From: Stropharia rugosoannulata
Lineage: Eukaryota; Basidiomycota; Agaricomycetes; Agaricales; Strophariaceae
DNA length: 64,000 nt
Reading direction: 5' to 3'
Assembly: GCA_028532985.1 (NCBI GenBank)
Contig: JANCIK010000009.1
Coordinates: forward strand, 434,001-498,000
Shown in pieces: positions 10,028 to 20,700 of the stretch. A program made the translations under genes and the position numbers. The notes under the pieces are model-generated. The model ran no database searches and had not been told where the DNA came from. It saw only the letters and a program-made list of their open reading frames with translations. Within the stretch, counting starts at the first letter, position 1; every line of letters begins with the position of its first letter.

Positions 10028-12292
10028 TTAGTAATCGAAGTCGACAATAAAGGGACTGAGTTCGTCTGGGATTGGAAAGCCAGGGAGTAAGTACTCAATA
10101 GGTGGGTAGATGCCCCGAGATGGGCCATCTGCTGGATTCTGCTTACTTGGGATGTAGTGTGTGATAAAAGTGCTCCTGTGAGCTGCTGCGATGTTATGGA
10201 TGCATCGGAAGACCATGTTGGTTGGCTTGTTCCTACTCCTGCCATTGCACCATCCGTCAACGACCCCTTGGTTGTCCCCATACACCCTGAAGTGTTTTCC
10301 TGGACTCGTGATGGCGGAGAGAGTGCGTGTAAGAAACTCGAACCCCACAGCTTCTGCCCATCCAATGTCTCGTTGGTCTGTCTTCCATCCTGGGACAAGT
10401 TTCCATGCTCTCCAGTACTTGCCGATAGTAATGCCAATGCCAGTGCCGGAGCTGGCGTCGGAGAAGGCTTCCATGTCGATGACATTGTTGGGACCGGAGA
10501 TGTTTCTGCGGACTTCGCAGGCGAGGGTCTTGAGCCACCACTCGAGCTCCTCTGTTGTTCCTCGTGGGGCGTGGTGCGGAATGAAGGAACCTGAGGAGTA
10601 TGTTCCCAGCATGGCTTCGAGGCTGGTGATGTAAGCTCTTCCTTCTGGGATAACGAGGCTGGCATGCAGCAGTTTACCGTACAATTTCTGTACGTCTTCC
10701 AGGGTGTGTGTTGACCTCGCTTGCCATTCCAAGATATTGTTACTATACTTCTTACGCTTTTCCTCTGTAATCGAAACTGTTCGTGATTGTAGGTTCCATT
10801 GAAAACCAATGTATGGTACCGACTGTGAGAAAGGAACTGTTTTGCTAGCCTCCCATGGAATGCCGAGTACTTTTGACATTTTGTCGATATCGGCATCGCT
10901 GTATGAAAAGAGTGCCTCGTGCGGAGAACGAGGTGATTCTCTTGCCAAGTCCTGCAATGGGTATGACATGTCCTCGTCAAATTCAACCACTTGGTCATTG
11001 GGCATGATATCACCTTGATACCAAATCCGTCCACCTGAGCAGATCTCTCCGCCATTTGACTGGATTGATTGCCTCCACTTCTCGCGCTGTGAGTTGTATG
11101 ATGAGAGAAATTTGCTCTGTATTCGGAACCATATATGATCATCTACCCATTTTGATACAGGACCGATTCCGGCTGCACGGAACATGTCCACTCCAGCGTC
11201 GCCAACTTCCCTGAAGACACCTCCTGCTGATGACAGTCCAAAGTTATTGTTGGTATTAATTGCATATTGATCATGTTCTTGTAGCCGCACCACCAGTCCT
11301 GGCCACTGCGATGGAACGACAGGGATGTTCCGATATGCTTCAGAAACATCACGGATCGATGCCTCGGAACCTGGAGGAAGATTATAAATGATGTGAGATA
11401 CTGTTTCGAAGGTGCCCCAAGTACAGGGATAAAGATTAGAATCAATCGTATAGTTAATGGATGAAATGTCAGATAGTGTAGAATAATTGTACGGATAAGA
11501 AAAATTATGTACTGCACGAAATTTGCCTGGTTTACCGGGCTTTGGGACCAAGGAAAGGGGTGAGGTTTGGAACGGCCCAATTGCTGCTTCAACCTCGTCT
11601 TTAGAAAAAGGACCGAGGTATCGGCCACATTTGAATTCCTTTTCAATAATGGTACAGTAAGCGTCCGAAAAAACATGTAAGGATTGTGAATTTGGAGGCG
11701 TTGAAGTTGTGTATATTTGACGAATCCCAACATTGAAACCGTGTCGGAGAGAATTAGGAATACTAGCATACTTATCGATTAAACCAAAGACTTTGAGTAA
11801 TACTTCCCAATTATCTGCATTATAAGGTGTTAAAGCTCGTTTCTTTCTGAGCTCGAGGACACGTCTGAGCGCCGTGATCCTTTCTCCCGCATCCCGAGCA
11901 TTCATGCCTGTTGTCGTGGGATCTGTCTGTGCAACCTCGTGGGCTATTCCAGTCCATACAGATCGTGCTTCCGTTTGGGGCAACGAGCCTCCCAGCTTCG
12001 TTTTTATGACATCGGGCTTTGTTCCCATCCCATAGCTTTGTTGCCCTGCAAGCTGCTGTATCGTGGCTATTGCGTCCCAGGCACGTGGCGCAGACTGAGG
12101 GGCCTCTCGAGGCTGCGCCGCTACGAAAAAAGGTAGGCTTCGATGGTGAAATTGCCATTGGAGAGGGTGATCGTCGGTATGGAGGAGGAGAGCGTTTTCG
12201 GGGTGATAGATTTGCCTGGTTGCGCCGCAGTGGTGAGCAAGACCTTGAGCGGTTTTTTGGCTTTCCGCTGGCACTAAATTGTCTTGGTTCAC
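10028..12292 (-). CDS. Reverse transcriptase / RNase H of DIRS element
   Basis: This polyprotein copies the element RNA to DNA. The 754-codon frame contains RT motifs: SLVPKPGKPGKFRAVHNFSYP in the fingers region, GLSSAGGVF, and the catalytic WVDDHIWF (a VDDH form of YxDD, usual for DIRS RTs). RNase H follows near the C-terminus, with SDASSGTGIG, VYGDNQGVVDGW and PSKQNPADGPSRG. It overlaps the zinc-knuckle frame for about 470 nt in a different frame, so expression may need frameshifting or splicing, and the N-terminal 100 or so residues may not be translated as written. The frame is uninterrupted. A long open frame on the same strand (11142-9700) is mostly a shadow of this gene. Confidence 0.85.
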   Translation of the reverse strand: MNQDNLVPAESQKTAQGLAHHCGATRQIYHPENALLLHTDDHPLQWQFHHRSLPFFVAAQPREAPQSAPRAWDAIATIQQLAGQQSYGMGTKPDVIKTKLGGSLPQTEARSVWTGIAHEVAQTDPTTTGMNARDAGERITALRRVLELRKKRALTPYNADNWEVLLKVFGLIDKYASIPNSLRHGFNVGIRQIYTTSTPPNSQSLHVFSDAYCTIIEKEFKCGRYLGPFSKDEVEAAIGPFQTSPLSLVPKPGKPGKFRAVHNFSYPYNYSTLSDISSINYTIDSNLYPCTWGTFETVSHIIYNLPPGSEASIRDVSEAYRNIPVVPSQWPGLVVRLQEHDQYAINTNNNFGLSSAGGVFREVGDAGVDMFRAAGIGPVSKWVDDHIWFRIQSKFLSSYNSQREKWRQSIQSNGGEICSGGRIWYQGDIMPNDQVVEFDEDMSYPLQDLARESPRSPHEALFSYSDADIDKMSKVLGIPWEASKTVPFSQSVPYIGFQWNLQSRTVSITEEKRKKYSNNILEWQARSTHTLEDVQKLYGKLLHASLVIPEGRAYITSLEAMLGTYSSGSFIPHHAPRGTTEELEWWLKTLACEVRRNISGPNNVIDMEAFSDASSGTGIGITIGKYWRAWKLVPGWKTDQRDIGWAEAVGFEFLTRTLSAITSPGKHFRVYGDNQGVVDGWCNGRSRNKPTNMVFRCIHNIAAAHRSTFITHYIPSKQNPADGPSRGIYPPIEYLLPGFPIPDELSPFIVDFDY

Positions 12293-12527
12293 GTTGAGGT
12301 CTCCTGTTTGGTGTGCGGAAGACTCTGTCCTCTCTGTTGTTGTAGACGCTTTCCTGTGCTACCTTAAGCTGAAGACATGTCATGTTGTTTTTGGATGCAT
12401 ATGGACGCGTTGCCAGAGAGGCATTGCCGAGGAGAAGCATTGTCAAATGGACGCATTGTTGAGAAGCCGCATTGTTGTGAAGCATATGACGCGAAGCATG
12501 AAGCAGGATGCATATGACGCGAAGCAT
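11820..12527 (-). CDS. Zinc-knuckle (Gag-like) exon of DIRS element
   Basis: A basic, Arg/Ser/Pro-rich region (RRPQREPRQ, RKRSPPPYRRSPSP) precedes cysteine/histidine groups: CATCLGRNSHDTAAC, CMDWNSPRGC and CSGCGRKDHGAQTC. The last resembles a CCHC-type nucleic-acid-binding knuckle. This is the likely C-terminal half of Gag. The upstream frame (13582-12623) ends at EVSNYPT near GAGGTCAGT/GTAATT donor-like sites, and an acceptor-like GTAGCACAG precedes ESVYNNRED, so a spliced Gag is plausible. The intervening DNA carries a 28-bp tandem repeat. Exact junctions are inferred. Confidence 0.6.
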   Translation of the reverse strand: MLRVICILLHASRHMLHNNAASQQCVHLTMLLLGNASLATRPYASKNNMTCLQLKVAQESVYNNREDRVFRTPNRRPQREPRQFSASGKPKNRSRSCSPLRRNQANLSPRKRSPPPYRRSPSPMAISPSKPTFFRSGAASRGPSVCATCLGRNSHDTAACRATKLWDGNKARCHKNEAGRLVAPNGSTICMDWNSPRGCTDRSHDNRHECSGCGRKDHGAQTCPRAQKETSFNTL

Positions 12528-12537
12528 GAAGCGAGAT
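12482..12537 (+). repeat. 28-bp tandem repeat, two copies
   Basis: GCATATGACGCGAAGCATGA followed by AGCAGGAT is repeated immediately with one small difference (AGCGAGAT), then GCATATAC begins a third. It sits between the two gag-like frames. Nearby GCATTG motifs recur several times (12420-12475). Confidence 0.75.
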
Positions 12538-12622
12538 GCATATACATTTAGGTGCCGAGAATCGTGTAAGGGGTAATGCAGAGTCAGTGCATATAAGGCA
12601 GGTTAGTCATGTAACGATACAA

Positions 12623-13582
12623 TTAAGTTGGGTAATTACTGACCTCGTTAATGGAGTCTAGTTGTGCTCTGTCCATTATTTCTCTGTGTATCGACTGCAG
12701 AAGATTTTCGTTCATGAGGGCAATGTTAAAACCCTTGTTGTCTGAATGCTTTAAACTGTCGTGCCAATTACGCCGCACTCGGGATTGATAGAATATGAGA
12801 GCGTCTTCCCCAAATTCACGTTGTCTGTATGGGTGAACATCTAAGTTCATGAAGAACTGCGCCAGAGCTTGAATTGCTTTCGCTGGCCACTCAAGTTTCG
12901 TTATCTCTTGTATTAGAACAGTTTTAGCAATTGAGATCTGTCGCCATGATAAGGCAATGTCCTGAATAACGTGCTTCGAGGCTTTAATTGCTGTTAGTGG
13001 CCGCAGAGATACCATATCTTCTATCCTTGCCAACCCGAAGCTTTCTTCTGCTTGGGTTCGCTGATTCTGAGCAGCATCGGCACATCCTTCCTGCGTGAAG
13101 TACCAGAGTTCAACATAATCACCTTCTTCCAGTCGTTTTAGTGTGTATGCTGAAGGTTGCAGCGCAATGTAATCGCCCACCACAGAGTTTTCGTTGAAAT
13201 CTGCCATCTTGGAGTGCTTCCTTTCACTCTCGGTAGGCCCCTGAGGCGGGTCTGGTTGGTCCACTACATTATGGAGCTGTCCTCCCTGTTGGGGCTGCTC
13301 TGGGTCTGGTTGTTGTTGTTGCTGCTGCTGCTGCTGTTGTTGTTGTTGTTGTTGTTGCTGCTGCTGCTGCTGCTCCAATGCAGCCTGGTCAGCTGCTACT
13401 TGTAGATTCCAGGCCTGTAAGCGTTCTTCATGCGAGAGGTTCCAGGTTTCATTCAGCTGTTGTATTGCTTGCTCGTTTGTTAAGCCCGTATTCATCAGTA
13501 AAGTGCGCAGAGCCTGATAGTGTGGTCCTGCGTGATCAGGTTGCACTTCAAATGTCGGGTTCTGCTCAATTCTTTCCGCCAT
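12623..13582 (-). CDS. Gag-like protein with polyglutamine tract
   Basis: A 319-codon frame starts at MAERIEQNPTFEV. Around residues 70-90 it has an almost pure glutamine run (13312-13372, mixed CAA/CAG), then a helical region without recognised motifs. Its position at the 5' end of the DIRS coding block, before the zinc-knuckle frame, makes it the probable capsid part of Gag. The frame ends at a TAA just after donor-like sequence, consistent with an intron leading into the zinc-knuckle exon. Mixed codons in the polyQ tract argue that it is an old protein feature, not a recent microsatellite expansion. Confidence 0.65.
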   Translation of the reverse strand: MAERIEQNPTFEVQPDHAGPHYQALRTLLMNTGLTNEQAIQQLNETWNLSHEERLQAWNLQVAADQAALEQQQQQQQQQQQQQQQQQQQQQPDPEQPQQGGQLHNVVDQPDPPQGPTESERKHSKMADFNENSVVGDYIALQPSAYTLKRLEEGDYVELWYFTQEGCADAAQNQRTQAEESFGLARIEDMVSLRPLTAIKASKHVIQDIALSWRQISIAKTVLIQEITKLEWPAKAIQALAQFFMNLDVHPYRQREFGEDALIFYQSRVRRNWHDSLKHSDNKGFNIALMNENLLQSIHREIMDRAQLDSINEVSNYPT

Positions 13583-13599
13583 TGGTTATGAAGGTACTG

Positions 13600-14500
13600 A
13601 ATGATATTGGCTCTACGAGGTCTTTGAGAAAAAGGAATCTACGCGTAGATTACGAGAGCCGTCTTTGCGAGGCTGACAGCTGCCGCTCGTCGCGCATGGT
13701 GGTTGTGAGCTCGAAAGGAAGCGAGTCACGCATGTCACACCACGCTCACGCAAAGACACAATTCTATTCTCCGCTCGTGCCTCTCTACGACGAGAATACA
13801 CCCATAGCCTTGGCTCGGAGGCCGGCAGGCACTTACGTCACCTGATGCTCTGCGAGTCTGCGGTAACTTCCGGTGCCCTACGTTTACGGAGGATAGCTGA
13901 GTAGCACGCAACACGACCGGCCATACATATATCAAATACACATACACATACTGCTGCCTGCCCGCGTGTACTTTACATACGCGTCCGACTGTCGCATAAC
14001 TGGAGAGGGATGGCTGTGCCTGGAATTTAGGGACCCAAACTAAGTTTGGTGGTATGAAACACTGGCTCGAAATCTGCATATTTAATATCTGCAGAGAAAC
14101 AAACATAAATGAGAAAGGCTAGCTAGAGAAGATTAAACATACAGCGGCGTCATGCACTCTGCGATCGTGAATGCATCACCATTTCGTCTACATTATCTGA
14201 GTCTCCTGCACAGTAATCTTCGTAGTATGATACAGGTCGACTGTAACAACTTTGCCATACGGGGAAATTGGTATTCCCCTGACAGTTTGTAATTATGTTG
14301 CAACCGCTTGTGGAAGTGTGTGACCAAATCATTGCACTACATATTAAGCATATCCCAAAGTATAGTTTACTTTGTTCAGCTGCCGAAACAGGTCCCAGCT
14401 AGAGCAGGCTGAAGCAACAAATTTGCAGGAAGGTGGGTGCAGCTGTATCATATGTACAGTTAAACTGTAGCAGTGCTGGTAAGTCAAGGAAGGCCTACAA
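13600..14500. other. No supported gene
   Basis: Probable 5' flank of the retroelement followed by intergenic DNA. No recognisable frame. The last bases lead into the TATA box at 14507. Confidence 0.35.
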
Positions 14501-14506
14501 CATGCA

Positions 14507-14514
14507 TATAAAAG
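14507..14514 (+). promoter_or_regulatory. TATA box of interrupted F-box gene
   Basis: TATAAAAG lies 44 bases before the ATG at 14558, a suitable distance for a fungal core promoter. Confidence 0.5.
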
Positions 14515-14625
14515 GGCGCGGTAGAAGTGATATTGGAGAAACACCCACCCACTACACATGTCTTTCTCCAATCTCCCCCAGGAACTCAAAGACGCCATCG
14601 TCGATCTCAGCGATACCGATACCTG

Positions 14626-14632
14626 CTCTGGC
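14626..14632. repeat. Target-site duplication, left
   Basis: CTCTGGC, identical to 15659-15665 on the other side of the foldback element. Confidence 0.85.
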
Positions 14633-15658
14633 TATGGCGGTCCATGTGAGGAAATATTCCGCGCAGATATTTTGGGACTTTTCATGTGCGCGAAAGTTTA
14701 CACACGCTGCGCGGAATAGTTGAGGCATGCGCGAAAGTTTTCGAGTCTGCACGGAAAAGCTTAGCATGCGTGAAAAGCAGTTCAAGGTCAAATCTGACCT
14801 GCACGGATTTTCTACATCCATTTCTGTGTGCGCGGAAATACTGGTACGGTGCGCGGAAAAGTTTGCAAACATGCGCGAAAGTTTTGAGAATTAAGGTTTA
14901 CTAGGGTGCCGTGCTGCCGTGCTTAGATAATTGATGTGAACGGCAGAACACTGGCATGCTGAATGAGAGAATTCACACGGGTTTTCTTCCATGAAATATT
15001 GCCTGCTGTCTGGCTTACTACTGAAGTAGAACACTCTAAAACCGCATAAAGATGTTAAGGACGTCAATTATATTGTTGTGAATACATTTGATTGCTTGGG
15101 TAGAACTGGTAAGACCTGGGTATTGCTTGAATGCCTAAATTCAGATGTAACCACCCCATATCTAAGTATTATTGGGCAAGTACACAATATGCCAGTACCA
15201 GAGTACCTGTGGAAAATCATTATTGGTATTTTAAATTGTATAAATAACACAATACAGCTGGTTTTCATGCATAGTGAAGGAAGTGCAGGCGGAAGTTCAT
15301 GGTAGGAAAACCGTGTGAATTCTCTCATTCAGCATGCCGGTGTTCTGCCGTTCACATCAATTATCTAAGCACGGCAGCACGGCACCCTAGTAAACCTTAA
15401 TTCTCAAAACTTTCGCGCATGTTTGCAAACTTTTCCGCGCACCGTACCAGTATTTCCGTGCACACAGAAATGGATGTAGAAAATCCGCGCAGGTCAGATT
15501 TGACCTTGAACTGCTTTTCGCACATGCTAAGCTTTTCTGTGCAGACTCGAAAACTTTCGCGCATGCTTCAACTATTCCGCGCAGCGTGTGTAAACTTTCG
15601 CGCACATGAAAAGTCCCAAAATATTCGCGCGGAATATTTCCTCACATGGACCGCCATA
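14633..15658. mobile_element. Foldback/MITE-like element with ~360-bp inverted arms
   Basis: The element begins TATGGCGGTCC and ends GGACCGCCATA. The arms 14633-14993 and 15296-15658 are inverted copies with scattered transitions, separated by a unique loop of about 300 bp. It is flanked by CTCTGGC at 14626-14632 and 15659-15665. No transposase frame is present, so it is non-autonomous. The arms carry about nine irregular repeats of a GCGCGAAAGTTT / GCGCGGAAA motif each. The 7-bp duplication does not by itself assign a superfamily. Confidence 0.9.
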
Positions 15659-15665
15659 CTCTGGC
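15659..15665. repeat. Target-site duplication, right
   Basis: CTCTGGC, identical to 14626-14632. Confidence 0.85.
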
Positions 15666-17239
15666 ATCTCACAGGTTTGCACATCCCTCCGGAAACCAGC
15701 ACAGAAGAAGGTCTTTGAAGAAATAGTCGTGGACAGCCAGGAGCGGCTTGCTGAACTATGTCAGCTAGTCAGAAGTTCCAATGGGCGCTTATTGGAGGTC
15801 ATTTCCGGTGGCTTAAAGATCAGCAATATCACAATACCACTACTGCTACTGGTGAACTTTCCCCGGGCCCGGTGCATCAGTCTGGTCGACTGCATATGTC
15901 TCCCAACCTCACCTTACATCCCTGTATTATCCTGTGTAACAAGTCTAACACTGACCAATTCAATCTTTCCTCGTTTTGTGTTACGTGCATTTAGCCGGGC
16001 GTTGCAAAATCTACAGCTGTATAATGCTCATCTGTCTGGTCCACATGTTCCTCGGATGGTCCCATTCCGAGATCCGCCCCGGCTACACAGGTTGGAAGTT
16101 GATCAGTGCCCTGATCCAAGGACGCACTTGCTCCTGCTTGACGTAATTGATTGCAGCTACTTGAAAGTGCTGGAGTCGAGTACAAACAAGACTGTCAAGA
16201 TCACTTCGGGATCCCGCCATGTTCACTTGCATGCTTACACTATTGCCATTGGTGTGGCAAGGTTGTCTTTGGAGAGTATCACCCTTACAGGTATGTTTAC
16301 TGATATCTCGCTACACCATACTAGTATTGCTCTAATACTTCTACATCTAGTAATTGAGAGTGCTATGAGAAGCAACTTTCTCTATAACTGGAAACTTGTT
16401 CCAAATCTCAAGAACCTCAGCATCATCTTTACAGAGGTACCAGCTCATGTACCCTCACTCCTCAAAGTAACGGATACCTCAACCAAGATGGTCCTGAACA
16501 CCCTTCGATCACTCTCTGGTATCAACCCAAGCAAGATCGAAAATATCAGTCTGACATTTAACGATTACTACGAAGACCCTACCATCCGAGTTGGTCTGCC
16601 CGCCAGATGCACAAGTGCGCTCGGAACGTGGAAGTCAATCGGCAATTCTCTTGTCGCACTGTCTCAGGCCCGGAAGGAACAATTAAAGCTGGAGATAAAC
16701 ATGCATGCTTATGTCGACGAATCCATCTTGATGGACTCATCCCAGTTCGGACAGACAGCTATTGAAGACTGGTTTGCTAACCATGTTGTTACTTCAAAGC
16801 CGGACATGCAGGGGCTTGAAGTTGGAGTATCTATGACATGCAGTGATCTTAGGGATCACTGGGGTGATGCCTGGTTATAGACTCTCCCCCTCCTCGAATA
16901 CAGGTAGAAGTTTGTCAACATAGACATGTAAAGTAATTAGCTATATGAGTACCAACTTGAATGAATTCATATGTATTATCCCTGTGACAGCAATCCATTG
17001 CGTTGCTTACATCAACCAGTTTGGGAAGACATTGCTGTCGCCAGGAAGAATTGATCTATGAAGACGGGGCGTCTAATAGACGCGAACGACACTTACGAGC
17101 TCAATATACTGTACCATGGCAAGCTTACCCTGAGCTTATTCAACGCGATAATTAGACAAAGGTGCCCGAACTTGAATGGGAAGTATTCATCATTTCTACC
17201 AGAGTTCTAGCAAGATGCAAGCCGACTCCAGTATAATAT

Positions 17240-17370
17240 GTATTACAGCTTGCACCTAATGCCACCATGCCTGTGCACCATAACCTACTAAGTAGCACAA
17301 ATAGTGTGTGCAAGATACCTTCTTACCAGCATGTGCTAATGTGCACAGCGCCTGCTAATATAGCTCATGC
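17240..17370 (+). repeat. KDZ1 left terminal inverted sequence (approximate)
   Basis: Contains TGTGCACC, AAGTAGCACA, GTGTGTGCAAG, CTTCTTACC, ATGTGCACAG and CCTGCTAAT in the order found inverted at 27110-27258. Confidence 0.5.
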
Positions 17371-17745
17371 CCGGCTACTACACCTGTAGTCACTGGCATC
17401 CTCGGCTTATTTGCACAGTAGACGGCACCTCACGGCATGAGTTGATATGTCTAATGCCTGAAAAAATATCACTTTGCTATTTGCTCGACGCCATTGCGGC
17501 CATTACCGGGAAGGTTCACACGCCTGACCTAGATGCGAAGCCGACCTTAATCCATCGTATCGTACGTTAAACAAACTTGCTTGATTAGATATTTTACACA
17601 GCACAGGTAGATATGTATTATGCTCCAGACCGTAGGACCCAACTAGGACCGTACTTTGTTGCTTCGAATGTTTTTTCTCGCAATGAATAATGTAGAATAA
17701 TGTTAAATGGCATCATTAAAATGTAATTCAAACTATCAAAAAAAG

Positions 17746-20700
17746 TTATTCCTCATTGTCGCTGGATGCTAGACCCTCAAACACCTCCGGAATGCTATTA
17801 ATCACTCCTCTCTGTCGCACAAACTCTTCAACATTAACCCAAAGACGTTCGCAATGCATGAACATCTCGTTGAACTGGTGTTTCTGCTCTTTGGCAAATG
17901 CTCGACGACCATCATCGAAGACAGGGTCGTAAGCCACATTAGGAAGTGACCATGTGGAAAGGTCTTCGCTGCGCTCGGCCCACATTTGGGACTGGTATTG
18001 AAATGTGGCCTTTAAGCGGCGCATTTCTTCCTGGAGTAGCTGCACTTCCTCAGCCCACCGATCTTGACGAGCCTTACTTTTGCACCACTCAATGCGTAGA
18101 GCTATAAGAATCAAATGAAATAATAAATGTAGAGCAGTCTAATAGATTTAATACAATTGACTTACCATCACGGAGAGCCAAATCGTTCTGAACTTGTTCA
18201 CCAACACTCACATGCGTCCAAATCCATGATAGTCTATTATGCCCTTCAGATGCATGTGATTCTCCATGCTGGCCAGGTACACGTCTTTGCTTTTTCTTTG
18301 CCCTGATGGAGTCGTCTTCTTGTGCAGGAAGTCCGCGAACATCGGAGGGTCTTAGCTCAGGGAATGAGGTCAACAAGTCAACAGGGGGTGTATCATTATG
18401 CAATGCCAACTTCAAAATAGCATTGCGTGCTTCTCGATACCGGTTTGCTATCGCTGAAACCTTAGCATGCGCCTGTGATAGACGTTCATTTGCACGGGTA
18501 TGTGCAACTTGGCCACGTTTGGAGAGTTGCTTGTCAATCAGAATATGTGAGCGGAGTCGAAGTGCTTCACGAAGGTCATCGAGCGTGTCCCAAGCCTGTG
18601 CACAGCGTAGTCTCCATTCAATAATGACCAGTCGAGAGTCACAGGGGAGGCTTAGTGAAAGCGATGACGGAAGCATTAATGGAATGCGATAAGGGGGGGT
18701 TTCTGTAGTTGCCATGTTGTCATTCTGCATTTGGCTTCGTAACATGGTCAGAAAAGGCATGTATAGTTCTTGGATATTGATCCATGAGGTAATCTTGCGA
18801 CGGAGAATACCAGCTCGTATTTTAATCTGTGTCTTTTGGCGTTCGGTTGAGTGCACGCCCACAGATGCAAGTGCTAGGGCTAACTGTCGTCTATATAAAC
18901 CATTCAATTTAATAAAGAAAATATGTTTGTGAACTATAAAACATACTGATTTTCTTCAAGGTTGATGCCTAATGAGATTAAATGGCTTGCTGAAACATCC
19001 TCATGCATAAGAAACGCAGCTGAGCCTTGAAGGCGTTCTTCATCTGCTAGCTTGCCTCGTACAGCATGCTGGGATAGCTCTGGTACCATTAGTGAACATT
19101 TCGCAAGGCCAAAAATAAACATACAGACTTTTTGTCCGTGTCTCAAACGGATTCGGAAGACTTGTGTCCTGTTCCCATGCTGCCAACTCGGTTGACCATG
19201 CTGAAATATCACTAACCGACATACTTAATGTCAGTGCATGATGCCGGTCCCCGTGGTCTTCTGCCTCCGGTACAGCATCCGTGAGGCGCTTCAAAAGCAA
19301 TATGGCTATAGATGTAATTAGATTAGTATATAAACCATGTATTATTGAGTAAAATCGTACCCATTGAGCAGGTTTTGCGCCAGTTATAGTCCCCAAAATG
19401 GTCATCTAGCGTATCTTGACGAGCACCAGGTCCCATTTCACGAGTACTTGATGCAATTGGGTTAATAAATGCCCAGCCTCTTTCAATGGCTTCACCATCT
19501 GTTCGTCCAACCTTGGCATTGAAATTGAAGGAGTACCATGTTTGGCACTTCTGGATATGAGCAGGAAGATGAAACTTGGGAACTAAGAAGCGGTAGGAAG
19601 CCAGTCCATCGTGATTGACCCGCATCCATGAAGGGTACATTCGAAGACGCTTCCAAAGATGTATACCCCATTGACATGCAATATCATATGAGACAACTAC
19701 CTCAACCAAGGTTTCATTTGCCACGCTTGAACAGAACAAATAATCCATGTTAACATATCTAAAGCTCAGTTTAGTTTCATGTAAGTCATGGTAGGGATTT
19801 TAATTACCTTTCTCCCTTTTGAAGGTCGCCCACAGATGCAGGTCGCTTCATATCATGCCGTGCACAGTCAATTGCACCTACACTGGATGCTGACAAACCT
19901 TCCTTGCCCTTATCTCGGTTAACAGCATTGTGATTTGAGCAAGTGCTTGGCTGGATACACAGTAATTAGCCAATGTAATACATTAACATACTAACAGTTG
20001 AACTAACCTCTTGGACCACAAGCTTGCCAAATTGTGCAAGGAATGACTCATAATCACTTGAATCAACAAAGTACACCCATCCAGAGCTTAAAGTGGGATC
20101 CGAACTATGACTGCTAATCAACTTGCGCTTCAACCGGAAGTTGGCATCAATACATAAGAAAAGTGTATATAGAAATCTAGTAAACAATGAAGTCAAAATC
20201 AAAATGTGTACCATATATGGAATTACAAAACCATCACCTTTTATGGGGTTGTGCATCTTGCCAGTTTTCTGGTAAGTTTACACCAGGACGAGGGCACACA
20301 GGGCAAAGTACGGCACATTGCCGTGGTAAGGTACCATTTGCACCCAACTGGTCGTGGCCTCTTCCAGAGCGCTTGAGCATTTTGACATGACGATATTGGC
20401 GCACCATGCGCATAAACGCCCTGTATCTATCCTAATTTGGAAACAAATGTAAATATACTGTCCCAATCAGTATCTGACATGTAACTCACAGGCGGTTGTC
20501 TAGTTCCTGTGTTATCAGAGAGGCGGGAGAGTGACTGATAGAACTCAAAGGCTGAGGCCTTCGACTCAAACGATAGCAGCTGGAAATGCTTGAGGACACG
20601 AAGAGTAGCCCCAGATCGGGGATATCCGATAGTTGATGGATACCATCCAAAGCGAAGAAGTTGGATAAAGTGCGGTCTTGGAATGCCGCAGCCACAAAAA

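Larger units (their letters stand above)
8600..13585 (-). mobile_element. DIRS-like tyrosine-recombinase retrotransposon
   Basis: On the minus strand the order is a polyQ gag-like frame (13582-12623), a zinc-knuckle frame (12527-11820), RT/RNase H (12292-10028) and a tyrosine recombinase (ending 8605). RT plus RNase H followed by a tyrosine recombinase, with no aspartic protease or DDE integrase, defines the DIRS order. I could not identify the inverted terminal repeats or internal complementary region typical of DIRS elements, so the ends are those of the coding part. A TGA in the recombinase frame suggests this copy is inactive. Confidence 0.85.
14558..16880 (+). pseudogene. F-box protein gene split by a foldback element
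   Basis: The ATG at 14558 starts an F-box (MSFSNLPQELKDAIVDLSDT) that is cut at codon 25 by the element at 14633-15658. Coding resumes at 15666 with ISQVCTSLRKPAQKKVF, the second half of an F-box helix bundle, and runs to a TAG at 16880. Removing the element and one 7-bp target copy rejoins the two parts in frame, so the gene was intact when hit. The insertion plus duplication is 1,033 bp, not a multiple of three, so the present transcript is frameshifted unless the insert is spliced. 16291-16350 is a probable 60-nt intron (GTATGT..CATCTAG) without a stop. The C-terminal region is leucine-rich. A homologous but longer 3' end survives at 1985-2120. Confidence 0.85.

Noticed and set aside
10157..10634. 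Two plus-strand open frames of about 145 codons
   Set aside because: They lie opposite the RNase H coding region and show no domain.
9700..11142. 480-codon open frame on the minus strand overlapping RT/RNase H
   Set aside because: Most of it is a shadow frame of the RT/RNase H gene with no motif; only its last part (10027-9700) is kept, as the probable linker of the recombinase frame.
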